From the NCBI GenBank assembly GCA_028288945.1, contig JAQGHH010000483.1, positions 1 through 12,961 on the forward strand: a stretch of 12,961 nucleotides of DNA, given 5' to 3'. Position 1 is the stretch's first letter. Each line of letters begins with the position of its first letter. This DNA comes from Phycisphaerales bacterium. GTDB lineage: Bacteria > Planctomycetota > Phycisphaerae > Tepidisphaerales > Tepidisphaeraceae. The notes under the pieces were generated by a model. The model saw only the letters and a program-made list of their open reading frames with translations, was not told the DNA's origin and made no database searches. Of this stretch, positions 6,009 to 12,813 are shown one piece after another. Both the position numbers and the translations under genes were made by a program.

Positions 6009-6043
6009 GCAAAACGCAAAATGCAAAAGGCAAAATTCAAAAT
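6009..6043. repeat. Heptanucleotide tandem repeat upstream of the kinase gene
   Basis: Five consecutive 7-base units: GCAAAAC, GCAAAAT, GCAAAAG, GCAAAAT, TCAAAAT. They lie in the 196-base gap between tadA and the kinase-like gene, about 80 bases before the latter on the minus strand. With the array at 5113-5147 they share the consensus (G/T)CAAA(A/T)N. The rest of the gap (5943-6124) holds no gene that I can support. Confidence 0.8.
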
Positions 6044-6124
6044 AAGGAGCGGTCGGAGGTGGCGCGGTCCGCGCCGTGTGCGCGTGTGTTCAGATCGCCC
6101 TGTGCGGCTTGCATTACACTGCCA

Positions 6125-6595
6125 TTATTTTTTCCCAAGCGCTCGTTGCACCCGAAAAAAGTCCTGAAGCAGCGCAGCGCACCGCTCCCCCATAAGTCCT
6201 CCCTGCACTTCCACGCGATGATTCAATCGTGCATCCCCGCAAATTTGGAACAGCGTCCGCACGGCCCCGGCTTTGGGGTCGTCGCAGCCGTAGGCGAGGC
6301 GTGGGATCCGCGCGTTCACCAGCGCCCCGGCGCACATCGGGCACGGCTCGAGCGTGACATACATCGTGCAATCCAGCAGCCGCCAATGGCCCGTCGTGTG
6401 ACCGGCGTCGCGCAGCGCGATGATCTCGGCGTGTGCCGTCGGGTCGCGGTCGGTCTCCCGGCGGTTGTGCCCGCGGCCGACGATCGTCTGCGTGGGGTCA
6501 TGCACGATGACGCACCCGATCGGCACCTCCCCCAGCGCCGCCGCGGCCTGGGCCTGGGCGATGGCTTCGAGCATCCAATCATTTGCATCGGGCAT
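6125..6595 (-). CDS. tadA: tRNA-specific adenosine deaminase TadA
   Basis: TadA converts the wobble adenosine A34 of tRNA-Arg(ACG) to inosine in the cytoplasm. The 156-residue protein has the usual length and motifs: EVPIGCVIV (23-31), zinc and catalytic motif HAE (H55, proton shuttle E57), zinc cysteines PCPMC (C85, C88), the DPKAGA loop (96-101) and RLNHRVEV followed by a C-terminal helix LLQDFFR, all typical of TadA. The ATG at 6595 is chosen because the alignment begins there and it falls 2 bases after the nfu stop; extending upstream would run into the nfu coding region. It is probably cotranscribed with nfu. A second, fused deaminase of the same superfamily lies at 1295-2491. Confidence 0.93.
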   Translation of the reverse strand: MPDANDWMLEAIAQAQAAAALGEVPIGCVIVHDPTQTIVGRGHNRRETDRDPTAHAEIIALRDAGHTTGHWRLLDCTMYVTLEPCPMCAGALVNARIPRLAYGCDDPKAGAVRTLFQICGDARLNHRVEVQGGLMGERCAALLQDFFRVQRALGKK

Positions 6596-6597
6596 GA

Positions 6598-6852
6598 TTA
6601 CGTCACCGGAATCACCCGCGTGACTTCCGGCACTTGATCGCGGAGGTTGCGTTCGATGCCGCTTTGGAGCGTCATGTGGCTGCTGGGGCACCCGATGCAC
6701 GCGCCGTGAAAGCGGATCTGCACGACGCCGTCGGACGCCACGTCGACGAGCTCAATGTCGCCACCGTCGGCCTGGACCGACGGACGGATCAAATTGATCA
6801 CGCCCTCGACCCGGTCACGGACGGATTGAGAACCAACAGCCGCTGAGCTCAT
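6598..6852 (-). CDS. NifU C-terminal-domain Fe-S scaffold (Nfu)
   Basis: This 84-residue single-domain protein matches the NifU C-terminal domain, which holds a [4Fe-4S] cluster between subunits and passes it to client apoproteins. Visible features are a first helix ending IRPSVQADGGDIELVDV (22-38), the ligand pair C52-I-G-C55 and the helix SSHMTLQSGIE that follows. The ATG at 6852 is chosen over an in-frame ATG at 6876 because GAGG lies 6 bases upstream of it and the conserved domain begins soon after. A promoter with TTGTCG and TATAAT separated by 17 bases lies just upstream, giving a short leader. tadA follows after 2 bases. Confidence 0.9.
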   Translation of the reverse strand: MSSAAVGSQSVRDRVEGVINLIRPSVQADGGDIELVDVASDGVVQIRFHGACIGCPSSHMTLQSGIERNLRDQVPEVTRVIPVT

Positions 6853-6881
6853 GCGATGCCTCGTTCGGGAAACCAAGAAGG

Positions 6882-6910
6882 ATTATAGCGGCCGCTTCAA
6901 GGCACGACAA
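6882..6910 (-). promoter_or_regulatory. Sigma70-type promoter for nfu-tadA
   Basis: On the minus strand, TTGTCG (6905-6910, 4 of 6 consensus bases) and a perfect TATAAT (6882-6887) are separated by exactly 17 bases. The predicted start would give a leader of about 23 bases containing the GAGG ribosome binding site. Confidence 0.65.
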
Positions 6911-6928
6911 TGTAACCCATTCTTCCGA

Positions 6929-6957
6929 TTGTGTTTTGAAGCAGGCAGGGGAATAAT
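6929..6957 (+). promoter_or_regulatory. Candidate promoter for the DUF4159 gene
   Basis: TTGTGT (6929-6934) and AATAAT (6952-6957) are spaced 17 bases apart on the plus strand, back to back with the nfu promoter. The predicted leader would be about 95 bases and would include the GC-rich 14-base palindrome at 6971-6984. Confidence 0.4.
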
Positions 6958-7059
6958 GGCACGTATCAGCCCGGCCGCGGCCGGCCGGGCGGGGCGTTGC
7001 GGTACTTTCCGCGGCGTTGCATGGCGACTCGGCCGACACACCTTCTGCGAGGACACCTC

Positions 7060-9498
7060 ATGGCCCGTCATCCGGCCCTCCCCTGGTCCGCTTGCGCCGC
7101 TCTGCTATTGGCCGTCCTTTTTGCATCATTTGCCGGTACTCCTGCCCGCGGGGCTACGCCCGCCGAGGTGGATGCGGCCATCGAAAAAGCCAAGGCGTTC
7201 ATCTACAGCCAGCAAAAGGCCAACGGCCACTGGGAGCCCGATAACGGCCGCGTCGGCACCAAACATAACCACGATAAAATGCAGGGCGACAGCTTCGGCG
7301 GGTTCAGCTCCCTCGCCACCTACGCCCTGCTCGCCGGCGGCGAGGACTACAAAGACCCCCGCCTCGTCAAGGCCATTGATTTCCTCGCCAAGGCCGACGT
7401 CATCGGCATCTATTCACTGGGCCTCCGCTCGCAGGTGTGGCTGCAGCTCCCCGACGCCGACAAGCGGGCCAAACTCATGGCCAAGCACGACGCCACCGCC
7501 ATCATCAGTGGCATGAACGACGGCAAGCGCAACCCGGAAACCAAGAACTTCTGGGACTACGGCAACGGCAAAGGCGAAGACGGCAAAGGCAGCGGTCGCC
7601 TCGATCACAGCGTCAGTCAGTACGGGGTCCTGGGCCTCTGGGCCGGCGCGCAGAACGACGTCGAGATCGACGGGAAAGTCTGGGAAGGAATCGATTCCGG
7701 CTGGAAATCACACCAGTTCCCCGAAGGCGGATGGGCCTACAGTTCGACTCCGAAGAGTCCAAACCAGGAAGTGGCAACGCCTTCCATGACCGCCGCCGGC
7801 GTCGCCACGCTCTTCATTACCGAAGACATGCTCAACACCGGCCGCGGCGTGGACTGCAAAGGCAACATCACCAACAAGAACATCGAGGACGGCCTCGCCT
7901 GGATGGCCAAGCACTTTGGCGAAGTGAATAACAACTACGCCTGGTACGGCGTCGAGCGCATCGGCGTCGCCAGCGGGCGCAAATATTTCGGCGCCACCGA
8001 CTGGTACGCCGAGGGGGCCGAAAAGCTCGTCCGCAGCCAGCGCCCTGACGGCTCCTGGGAAGGGGGCTTCGCCGGGGCGACGCCCCTCACCGCGACGTCT
8101 TTCGGCGTCCTGTTCCTCGTCCGCGGCCGCGCGCCGGTCATGATGAACAAGCTCCAATATGACGTCGTCGCCTCCCTCACCGGCAACATTAGCGAAGGCA
8201 ATTGGAACCAGCGACACCGCGACCTGGCCAACCTTTCGCACTGGGCCTCCCGCCGGTTCGAGCGCCCGCTCAATTTCCAGATCGTCAACCTCAAAGTCCC
8301 CGTCGACGCGCTCCACGACGCCCCCATCCTCTACATCAGCGGGGACCAGACCCTCAACTTCAAGCCCGAAGACCTCGCCAAGCTCCGCGAGTACATCGAC
8401 GACGGCGGCATGATCCTCGCCAACGCCGACTGCGGCCTCTCCAAAACGCTTTTTGCAAAGAGCATCGAAACCCTCGGCCGCAAGCTCTACCCGAAATACG
8501 AATTCCGCGACCTCCCGGCCAACCACGTCATCTACACCAACCAGCTCTTCAACAAATGGAAGGATCGCCCCAGGCTCCGCGGCCTGAGCAACGGAGTCCG
8601 CGAGTTGATCCTGCTCCTTCCCGACTCCGACCCCGCCCGCGCCTGGCAGACCCAGGCCGACAAGACCCGCGAAGAGGCCTTCAACATCGGCGGCGACATC
8701 TTCCTCTACGCCATCGACAAGCACAGCTTCCGCTACAAGGGCGAAATCATCGCCGTCAACCCGCGCCCGGACATCCACGCCGACCGCACCGCCAAAATCG
8801 CCCGCCTTGAGGTCGGCGACAACTGGAACCCCGAGCCGGGCGGCTGGCAGCGGCTTTCGGCCATATTCCACAATCAACACAAGGTCGATCTCACCGTCGC
8901 GACGGTCAAGCCGGGCGAAAGCAAGCTCGCCGGTTACAAGGTCGCGCACCTCACCGGCACCACCAAATTCAGCCTGACGCCCGCGGCGCGCACGGAATTC
9001 GTGCAGTTCATCATTCACGGCGGAACCCTGGTGATCGACTCCGCCGGCGGGAGCCCCGAATTCGCCGACGCCGCGGAGGCCGAGCTCAAGGCAATTTTCG
9101 GCAAGGAAGCCGAAACCGCGCTGGCCAACCCGCTGGAAGTGACGAGCCCCGTCTTCAACCTTGCGGACGGGCAGATCGAAACCGTCACGTACCGCGAATT
9201 CTATAAGCGCGTGGTAGGCAAGCTGAGGACGCCGCGACTGATCGGAATTCCCCGCGGCAACCGCATCGCCGTCTTCTACAGCCGCGAGGACCTGACGGCC
9301 GGCCTGGTAGGCGAGCCGATGGACGGCATCTCCGGCTATTCGCCCAACAGCGCCACCGCCATCATGCGAAACATCGTTTCCTACAGCGCATTTGGATATA
9401 AACCCCCGCCTCCCAAACCAACGACGGCGCCCAAAACGGGCCCGACAACTGCGCCGGCGCCGTTTAGCGATGCCACACCCGCTGTCTCTGGGAAATGA
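7060..9498 (+). CDS. Exported alpha/alpha-toroid plus DUF4159 protein
   Basis: This 812-residue protein is of a type common in planctomycetes; its function is not established. A signal peptide (1-32) has a hydrophobic core LLLAVLFASFAG and a likely cut after ARGA. Residues about 35-360 form a squalene-cyclase/prenyltransferase-like toroid, shown by repeated helices with QxxxGxW-type signatures: YSQQKANGHWEP, HQFPEGGWAYSS and SQRPDGSWEGGF. Residues about 385-560 are a DUF4159 domain (DLANLSHW, DAPILYISGD, LREYIDDGGMILAN). Residues about 590-775 look like a second, diverged copy (KVAHLTGTTKFSL, FIIHGGTLVID, then GNRIAVFYSREDLTAG). The tail is P/T/A-rich. The ATG at 7060 is chosen because GAGG lies 7 bases upstream and the signal peptide starts there; upstream in-frame starts at 7021 and 6997 add an unlikely basic extension. 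In other planctomycetes similar genes lie near moxR and DUF58 genes; none is seen here. Confidence 0.85.
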   Translation: MARHPALPWSACAALLLAVLFASFAGTPARGATPAEVDAAIEKAKAFIYSQQKANGHWEPDNGRVGTKHNHDKMQGDSFGGFSSLATYALLAGGEDYKDPRLVKAIDFLAKADVIGIYSLGLRSQVWLQLPDADKRAKLMAKHDATAIISGMNDGKRNPETKNFWDYGNGKGEDGKGSGRLDHSVSQYGVLGLWAGAQNDVEIDGKVWEGIDSGWKSHQFPEGGWAYSSTPKSPNQEVATPSMTAAGVATLFITEDMLNTGRGVDCKGNITNKNIEDGLAWMAKHFGEVNNNYAWYGVERIGVASGRKYFGATDWYAEGAEKLVRSQRPDGSWEGGFAGATPLTATSFGVLFLVRGRAPVMMNKLQYDVVASLTGNISEGNWNQRHRDLANLSHWASRRFERPLNFQIVNLKVPVDALHDAPILYISGDQTLNFKPEDLAKLREYIDDGGMILANADCGLSKTLFAKSIETLGRKLYPKYEFRDLPANHVIYTNQLFNKWKDRPRLRGLSNGVRELILLLPDSDPARAWQTQADKTREEAFNIGGDIFLYAIDKHSFRYKGEIIAVNPRPDIHADRTAKIARLEVGDNWNPEPGGWQRLSAIFHNQHKVDLTVATVKPGESKLAGYKVAHLTGTTKFSLTPAARTEFVQFIIHGGTLVIDSAGGSPEFADAAEAELKAIFGKEAETALANPLEVTSPVFNLADGQIETVTYREFYKRVVGKLRTPRLIGIPRGNRIAVFYSREDLTAGLVGEPMDGISGYSPNSATAIMRNIVSYSAFGYKPPPPKPTTAPKTGPTTAPAPFSDATPAVSGK

Positions 9499-9505
9499 AT
9501 GGAAG

Positions 9506-9534
9506 AGGACGGGTGAAAGGCCATTTGCTATAAT
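9506..9534 (+). promoter_or_regulatory. Candidate promoter giving a leaderless message
   Basis: A perfect TATAAT (9529-9534) ends 7 bases before the ATG at 9542. At 17-base spacing the -35 hexamer is AGGACG, matching only the central GAC. A start point at or next to the ATG is predicted, and no ribosome binding site is present. Confidence 0.5.
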
Positions 9535-9541
9535 CCAAAAC

Positions 9542-9802
9542 ATGGCCGTCACTTTCGACAGCACCACTTTGTTTCGTCAGGTCATCGAACCTGAGAACGG
9601 GTCTCTGGCTCCCGACGTCGCACGCTACATCGTGGATCTTGATTTCCCTCCCACGGACCACGCCCGCTATGAGGTGCTTGCCGCGAAGGCTCAGGAAGGA
9701 ACGCTCTCGCCTGAAGAAGCGCAGGAGCTCGACGGCTTCATTCATGTCGACAGCCTGCTGGTGATTATGCGTCTGAAGGCCAAGCGATCATTGAACCGCT
9801 AG
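9542..9802 (+). CDS. Small conserved partner protein of HNH endonuclease genes
   Basis: This 86-residue protein contains LDFPPTDHARYEVLAAKA, QEGTLSPEEAQELDGFI and a C-terminal LLVIMRLKAKRSL. From memory this pattern matches small unannotated proteins encoded just before HNH endonucleases in planctomycetes and cyanobacteria; the function is unknown, and an antitoxin-like or regulatory role is only a guess. No signal peptide or membrane segment is seen. The ATG at 9542 is used because the recognisable part begins there and a TATAAT box sits just before it. The next gene, an HNH remnant, begins 22 bases after its stop. Confidence 0.7.
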   Translation: MAVTFDSTTLFRQVIEPENGSLAPDVARYIVDLDFPPTDHARYEVLAAKAQEGTLSPEEAQELDGFIHVDSLLVIMRLKAKRSLNR

Positions 9803-9824
9803 AACCAGTTAATACGAGCAGGGC

Positions 9825-10007
9825 ATGGAGAAGGAACTCGAGCGAGCCGTCCGTGCCCGCGCCCGCCATTGCTGCGAATACTGCCGAATGCCTGAGTCAA
9901 GCCGCAGGCCGCGATTTTCCATCGACCACATCGTGCTATTCATGAATCACCCCGAGGATGTGGCCTATCGCGAAGAGTTGATTCCCGACGGGGATTTCCC
10001 GCAATGA
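9825..10007 (+). pseudogene. HNH endonuclease with internal in-frame deletion
   Basis: The 60 visible residues start like a normal HNH endonuclease of this gene pair: LERAVRARARHCCEYC (CxxC zinc or structural pair) and FSIDHI, the first half of the nuclease motif. Directly after IDHI the sequence reads VLFMNHPEDVAYREELIPDGDFPQ, which resembles the normal C-terminal tail of the family. The middle, about 65-75 residues in relatives by memory, is absent; it holds the asparagine, the second histidine and the second CxxC. The frame is intact and ends in TGA. The product cannot be a functional HNH nuclease, so it is called a remnant. It could still be expressed with the intact 86-residue partner upstream. 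Confidence 0.7.
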
Positions 10008-10032
10008 GCGTCACTCTTGGAGGGCTCGCAAA

Positions 10033-10587
10033 ATGAACCGCTTCCCCGCAATCCTCCTCCTCACCCTCCTCGGCGGCTGCGTGCCGGCGATTCCGCCCGC
10101 AAAATCCCACCGTACCTTTAAGCCCCCGGCCGTCACGCACGACGACATTTCCGTCTATTTCTCACCCGACGGCGGCGCGCTCGCCGCGATCCTTTTTGAA
10201 ATCGACCACGCCCGCGCCTCCGTCGACCTCCAAGCCTACCTCATCACCTCCATGGAGCTTGTGGACTCCCTCAAATCCGCCCACGCCCGCGGCGTGCGCG
10301 TCCGGATCATCCTCGACAAGCACAACATCGGCGGCATCTATTCCGCCCACGCCTACCTCGCCGACAGCGGCCTGGCCGTCTGGCGCGACGGCCGCCACAA
10401 GGACGCCCACGACAAAATCATCCTCGTCGACGGCCAAACCCTCATCACCGGCTCCTTCAATTTCACCGACCAATCCGAAGACCAAAACGCTGAGAATTTG
10501 CTGATCATCCGCAACAAGCCCGAACTGTACGCGGCGTATTTGAGAAACTTTGAAACCCACCTCCGTCACTCCGATCCCCCCGGATGA
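10033..10587 (+). CDS. Phospholipase-D-family (Nuc-like) lipoprotein, single HKD motif
   Basis: This 184-residue predicted lipoprotein has a hydrophobic start and lipobox LLGGC with lipidated C16, placing it outside the cytoplasmic membrane. The mature part is one PLD domain: strand SVDLQAYLIT, helix with KSAHARGVRVRIILD, then the HKD motif H126-D-K128, D133 and GSFNFT (140-145). One HKD motif and this size match Nuc-type endonucleases, which act as dimers on DNA or RNA without metal; a phosphodiesterase acting on phospholipid headgroups is an alternative. The ATG at 10033 has GGAGG about 9 bases upstream. It follows the HNH remnant by 25 bases and may be cotranscribed. Confidence 0.85.
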   Translation: MNRFPAILLLTLLGGCVPAIPPAKSHRTFKPPAVTHDDISVYFSPDGGALAAILFEIDHARASVDLQAYLITSMELVDSLKSAHARGVRVRIILDKHNIGGIYSAHAYLADSGLAVWRDGRHKDAHDKIILVDGQTLITGSFNFTDQSEDQNAENLLIIRNKPELYAAYLRNFETHLRHSDPPG

Positions 10588-10665
10588 ATCAAACAGTGGC
10601 GTCGGAATTGCTGCGGGGCGCCGTTGCCGTTTGGGTCCAATGCCTCAGGCCAAGTGGGAATTCGT

Positions 10666-11031
10666 ATGAAGCACCTCTCCATTGCGAAGCAACGGGATTT
10701 TTTCAAGCCGCTCATTGCGTCCCGCAACGTCCAGGCCGCCACGATGGTTTTGAAGGCCGGTCAGTCCTCAAGTGATCAAGTCGAGAATGAACACCCCAAA
10801 GCCGAGCAGTGGTTGTACGTCATTGCCGGCGCGGGGCGCGCGAAGGTGAGCCGTCGTGCGGTACGGCTTAAGGCGGGCTCACTGCTTCTGGTGGAGAAGA
10901 ATGAGCCGCACCAGATCTCGAACACGGGGGACGAGCCGCTCGTGACGGTGAATTTCTATTCCCCGCCCGCTTATACGAAAAAGGGCGAGGTGAAGCCGTC
11001 AGTCAAACGACGATCTCGTCCCGGCCGGTGA
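10666..11031 (+). CDS. Small single-domain cupin
   Basis: This 121-residue protein has one cupin barrel. Motif 1 is EHPKAEQWLYVIAGAG, with H43 and E47 as likely metal ligands but with only one of the two usual histidines, and motif 2 is AGSLLLVEKNEPHQISNTG with H82 and N86. The C-terminal tail is basic (VKRRSRPGR). Small cupins of this kind bind a metal and a small ligand, such as a sugar or organic acid, and no specific reaction can be named. The ATG at 10666 is chosen over an in-frame TTG at 10624 because GGA lies 6 bases upstream and the fold begins soon after. It converges with the SDR gene, whose stop is only 26 bases away. Confidence 0.8.
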   Translation: MKHLSIAKQRDFFKPLIASRNVQAATMVLKAGQSSSDQVENEHPKAEQWLYVIAGAGRAKVSRRAVRLKAGSLLLVEKNEPHQISNTGDEPLVTVNFYSPPAYTKKGEVKPSVKRRSRPGR

Positions 11032-11057
11032 AATTTGCATAGCGATCTTTGGCGTTG

Positions 11058-11969
11058 CTACCTGGGTTCGCGGCCGCCGGTGCCGTGGGTGCGGCCGGCT
11101 ACTCCGGTCGTTTCGCTCGGGCGGTTGAGCGCGCCGTCGGGATTACGCGGCTTCTCATCGTAGTGCTGGCGGTCCAACTGCTTTGCCGCCATCTTGTCGC
11201 CAAGGCCGGGCGCGAGCTTGGCCACGGCCGTGTTTACTTTCGACATGGCGCCGACCTTTTTGGACCGGGTCGGGCTCGTGGCCGCGTCCAGGATCGCCTC
11301 GGCCACCTTCTGCGGCTCGATCATCGGCGTCGGCAGTTTCGGTTCCTTGTCCTGGTAATTTCGTGCGTGCTGAGGGAACGGGGTGTTAACCGCCGTCGGC
11401 TGAATCAGAGTGATCGACACCGGCGCTTTGTCCACGTCCTCGATCTCCACGCGCAATGCATCGGTGAATCCCTTCACGGCGTGCTTGGAGGCCGTATACA
11501 TGCCCAAAAGCGGCACCACCGCGTCGGAGACTTCGCTGCCCAGGTTAATCAGCGCCCCGCCGTTCTCCGTGAGATAGGGGAGGGCCGCGAGCGAGCCGTT
11601 CACAACGCCCCAGAAATTGGTTTCAAACAGCCGACGGCTATCCTCTTCGCTCACCTCGTCCAAGCGCCCGTAAATCGCAATACCCGCGTTGTTCACCCAC
11701 GTATCGATCCGACCGAACCGCGCGACCGCGGCTTGAGCGACCGCGTCAACCTGCCTTCGGTCGGCGACGTCACATGCGACAAAGATGGCTTCGCCGCCGG
11801 AATCATTGATCCGCGCGACGACGTCCTTCATCGTCTGCCCGCTCCGTGCCGCGAGAACGAGCCTCGCGCCTTTCCCGGCGGCGGCCTCTGCCGTCGCCAG
11901 CCCGATTCCGCTTGACGCGCCGGTAATGACCATCACCTGCTGATCGAGGGATTTAAGTTTCGTGCTCAT
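11058..11969 (-). CDS. Short-chain dehydrogenase/reductase
   Basis: This 303-residue cytoplasmic oxidoreductase has the classical SDR motifs: cofactor loop TGASSGIG (16-23), NNAG (93-96), catalytic S145 and the Y158-x3-K162 pair. R42 after the second strand points to NADP(H). Residues IQPTAVNTPF and the extended region after 200 resemble the SDR type often annotated as ketoreductase or DltE-like. A polar tail of about 45 residues after LAPGLGDKM is not part of the fold. The ATG at 11969 is chosen because GGAG lies 5 bases upstream and the SDR fold begins 12 residues later; the open frame continues upstream to 12155 but looks non-coding. The substrate is unknown. A 6-base inverted repeat lies upstream at 12002-12017. 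Confidence 0.9.
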   Translation of the reverse strand: MSTKLKSLDQQVMVITGASSGIGLATAEAAAGKGARLVLAARSGQTMKDVVARINDSGGEAIFVACDVADRRQVDAVAQAAVARFGRIDTWVNNAGIAIYGRLDEVSEEDSRRLFETNFWGVVNGSLAALPYLTENGGALINLGSEVSDAVVPLLGMYTASKHAVKGFTDALRVEIEDVDKAPVSITLIQPTAVNTPFPQHARNYQDKEPKLPTPMIEPQKVAEAILDAATSPTRSKKVGAMSKVNTAVAKLAPGLGDKMAAKQLDRQHYDEKPRNPDGALNRPSETTGVAGRTHGTGGREPR

Positions 11970-12001
11970 GAGGTCTCCCGAGGGGATGTGGTTTATTTCA
12001 A

Positions 12002-12017
12002 GTGGATTCCCATCCAC
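12002..12017. promoter_or_regulatory. Inverted repeat upstream of the SDR gene
   Basis: GTGGAT (12002-12007) and ATCCAC (12012-12017) form a perfect 6-base inverted repeat around TCCC, beginning 33 bases before the SDR start. It could be an operator half-site pair or a leader hairpin. Nothing else was recognised in the 256-base divergent gap 11970-12225, apart from the ribosome binding site before 12226. Confidence 0.3.
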
Positions 12018-12213
12018 AGTGAACGTCGGTCCCCGCAAATTGCGAACCACGCACGACCATTGGCACGGTGGGAAACCACAATTTCCGCAGCGGGACCGCG
12101 CCGGCGCGCAACACACATCCATGGGCTGCACGTCATGTTTGCACCTTACATGCATTCTTTGCGTTCTCGCGCGATTTCAACCCGCCCGTGTCTACGATGC
12201 GCCTTCATTTACC

Positions 12214-12219
12214 AGGAGG
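12214..12219 (+). promoter_or_regulatory. Consensus ribosome binding site fixing the PEP-CTERM start
   Basis: AGGAGG lies exactly 6 bases before ATG 12226. It is the strongest such site in the window and rules out the longer upstream open frame beginning near 11962. Confidence 0.85.
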
Positions 12220-12225
12220 CTTTGG

Positions 12226-12780
12226 ATGAAAAGAGCATTCGCGGCGTGGGGTATGGCGGTGATCGGGATTTGCTTGTCGCAAGCCCCGGCGTTCGGGGCG
12301 ATCGGCGCGACGAGTACGATCTCTTCGCAACAGACAGGCCCCAATACGTACAAGTATTCCCTAACCCTCACCGATACCGGGACCACAAACATCGGCACGT
12401 TCTGGTTCGGATGGATTCCCGCGTACGACCTGCTACCCACCGCGCCGCTCAGCATTTCATCGCCGACGGCGCAGTGGACTGGGATCGATGCCCCGGACAT
12501 CTTTGGCGTGGCGTCGGTGCAGTGGGTCAACGCGACGACCCCGCTGCAGCCCGGCCAGACGCTGAGCGGCTTTACCTTTACAACGACCGACCCGCCTTCC
12601 GTGCTTGCCGGAAGGTCTCTCCTAAACCTGGAGACCGGAAGGTCATACGTCTACATCGGCGCACCCGAAACCGACCCCGGCTTCACGTTCGTGCCGACGA
12701 CTGTGACTCCCGAGCCCGCGTCGCTGGCACTGCTGCCGCTGGCGCTGGGCGGGCTGCTGGCACGCCGTAAGCGGGAATAG
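12226..12780 (+). CDS. PEP-CTERM-sorted exported protein
   Basis: This 184-residue exported protein has an N-terminal signal peptide (MKRAFAAWGMAVIGICLSQA, likely cut near AFGA at 22-25). At the C-terminus is a PEP-CTERM signal: TPEPASLA (161-168), a hydrophobic segment to about 179 and the basic end RRKR. In bacteria with exosortase, such tails are recognised and processed at the membrane during export to the surface or extracellular matrix. The middle (26-155) is rich in T, S, P and G, with alternating strand-like segments, and no known domain was recognised; a structural or adhesive role would be a guess. No exosortase gene is in the window. It converges with the zinc-ribbon gene 33 bases downstream. 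Confidence 0.85.
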   Translation: MKRAFAAWGMAVIGICLSQAPAFGAIGATSTISSQQTGPNTYKYSLTLTDTGTTNIGTFWFGWIPAYDLLPTAPLSISSPTAQWTGIDAPDIFGVASVQWVNATTPLQPGQTLSGFTFTTTDPPSVLAGRSLLNLETGRSYVYIGAPETDPGFTFVPTTVTPEPASLALLPLALGGLLARRKRE

Positions 12781-12813
12781 GCTTTTATTGGAAGTGCACC
12801 GACTCTAACCGCG

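Noticed and set aside
5113..6043. Heptamer arrays as a CRISPR
   Set aside because: The units are 7 bases and contiguous, with no spacers of 25-40 bases and no cas genes nearby.
6971..6984. Perfect 14-base palindrome CCGGCCGCGGCCGG
   Set aside because: It consists only of G and C in a GC-rich leader and is likely by composition; no T run or known operator match.
7708..9567. A 619-codon open frame on the minus strand opposite the DUF4159 gene
   Set aside because: It is an antisense shadow produced by GC-rich codon use. It has no recognisable domain, while the plus strand shows a signal peptide, toroid repeats and DUF4159 motifs.
10584..10775. A 63-codon plus-strand frame overlapping the PLD stop and the cupin start
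   Set aside because: No ribosome binding site or recognisable sequence; it overlaps the well-supported cupin in another frame.
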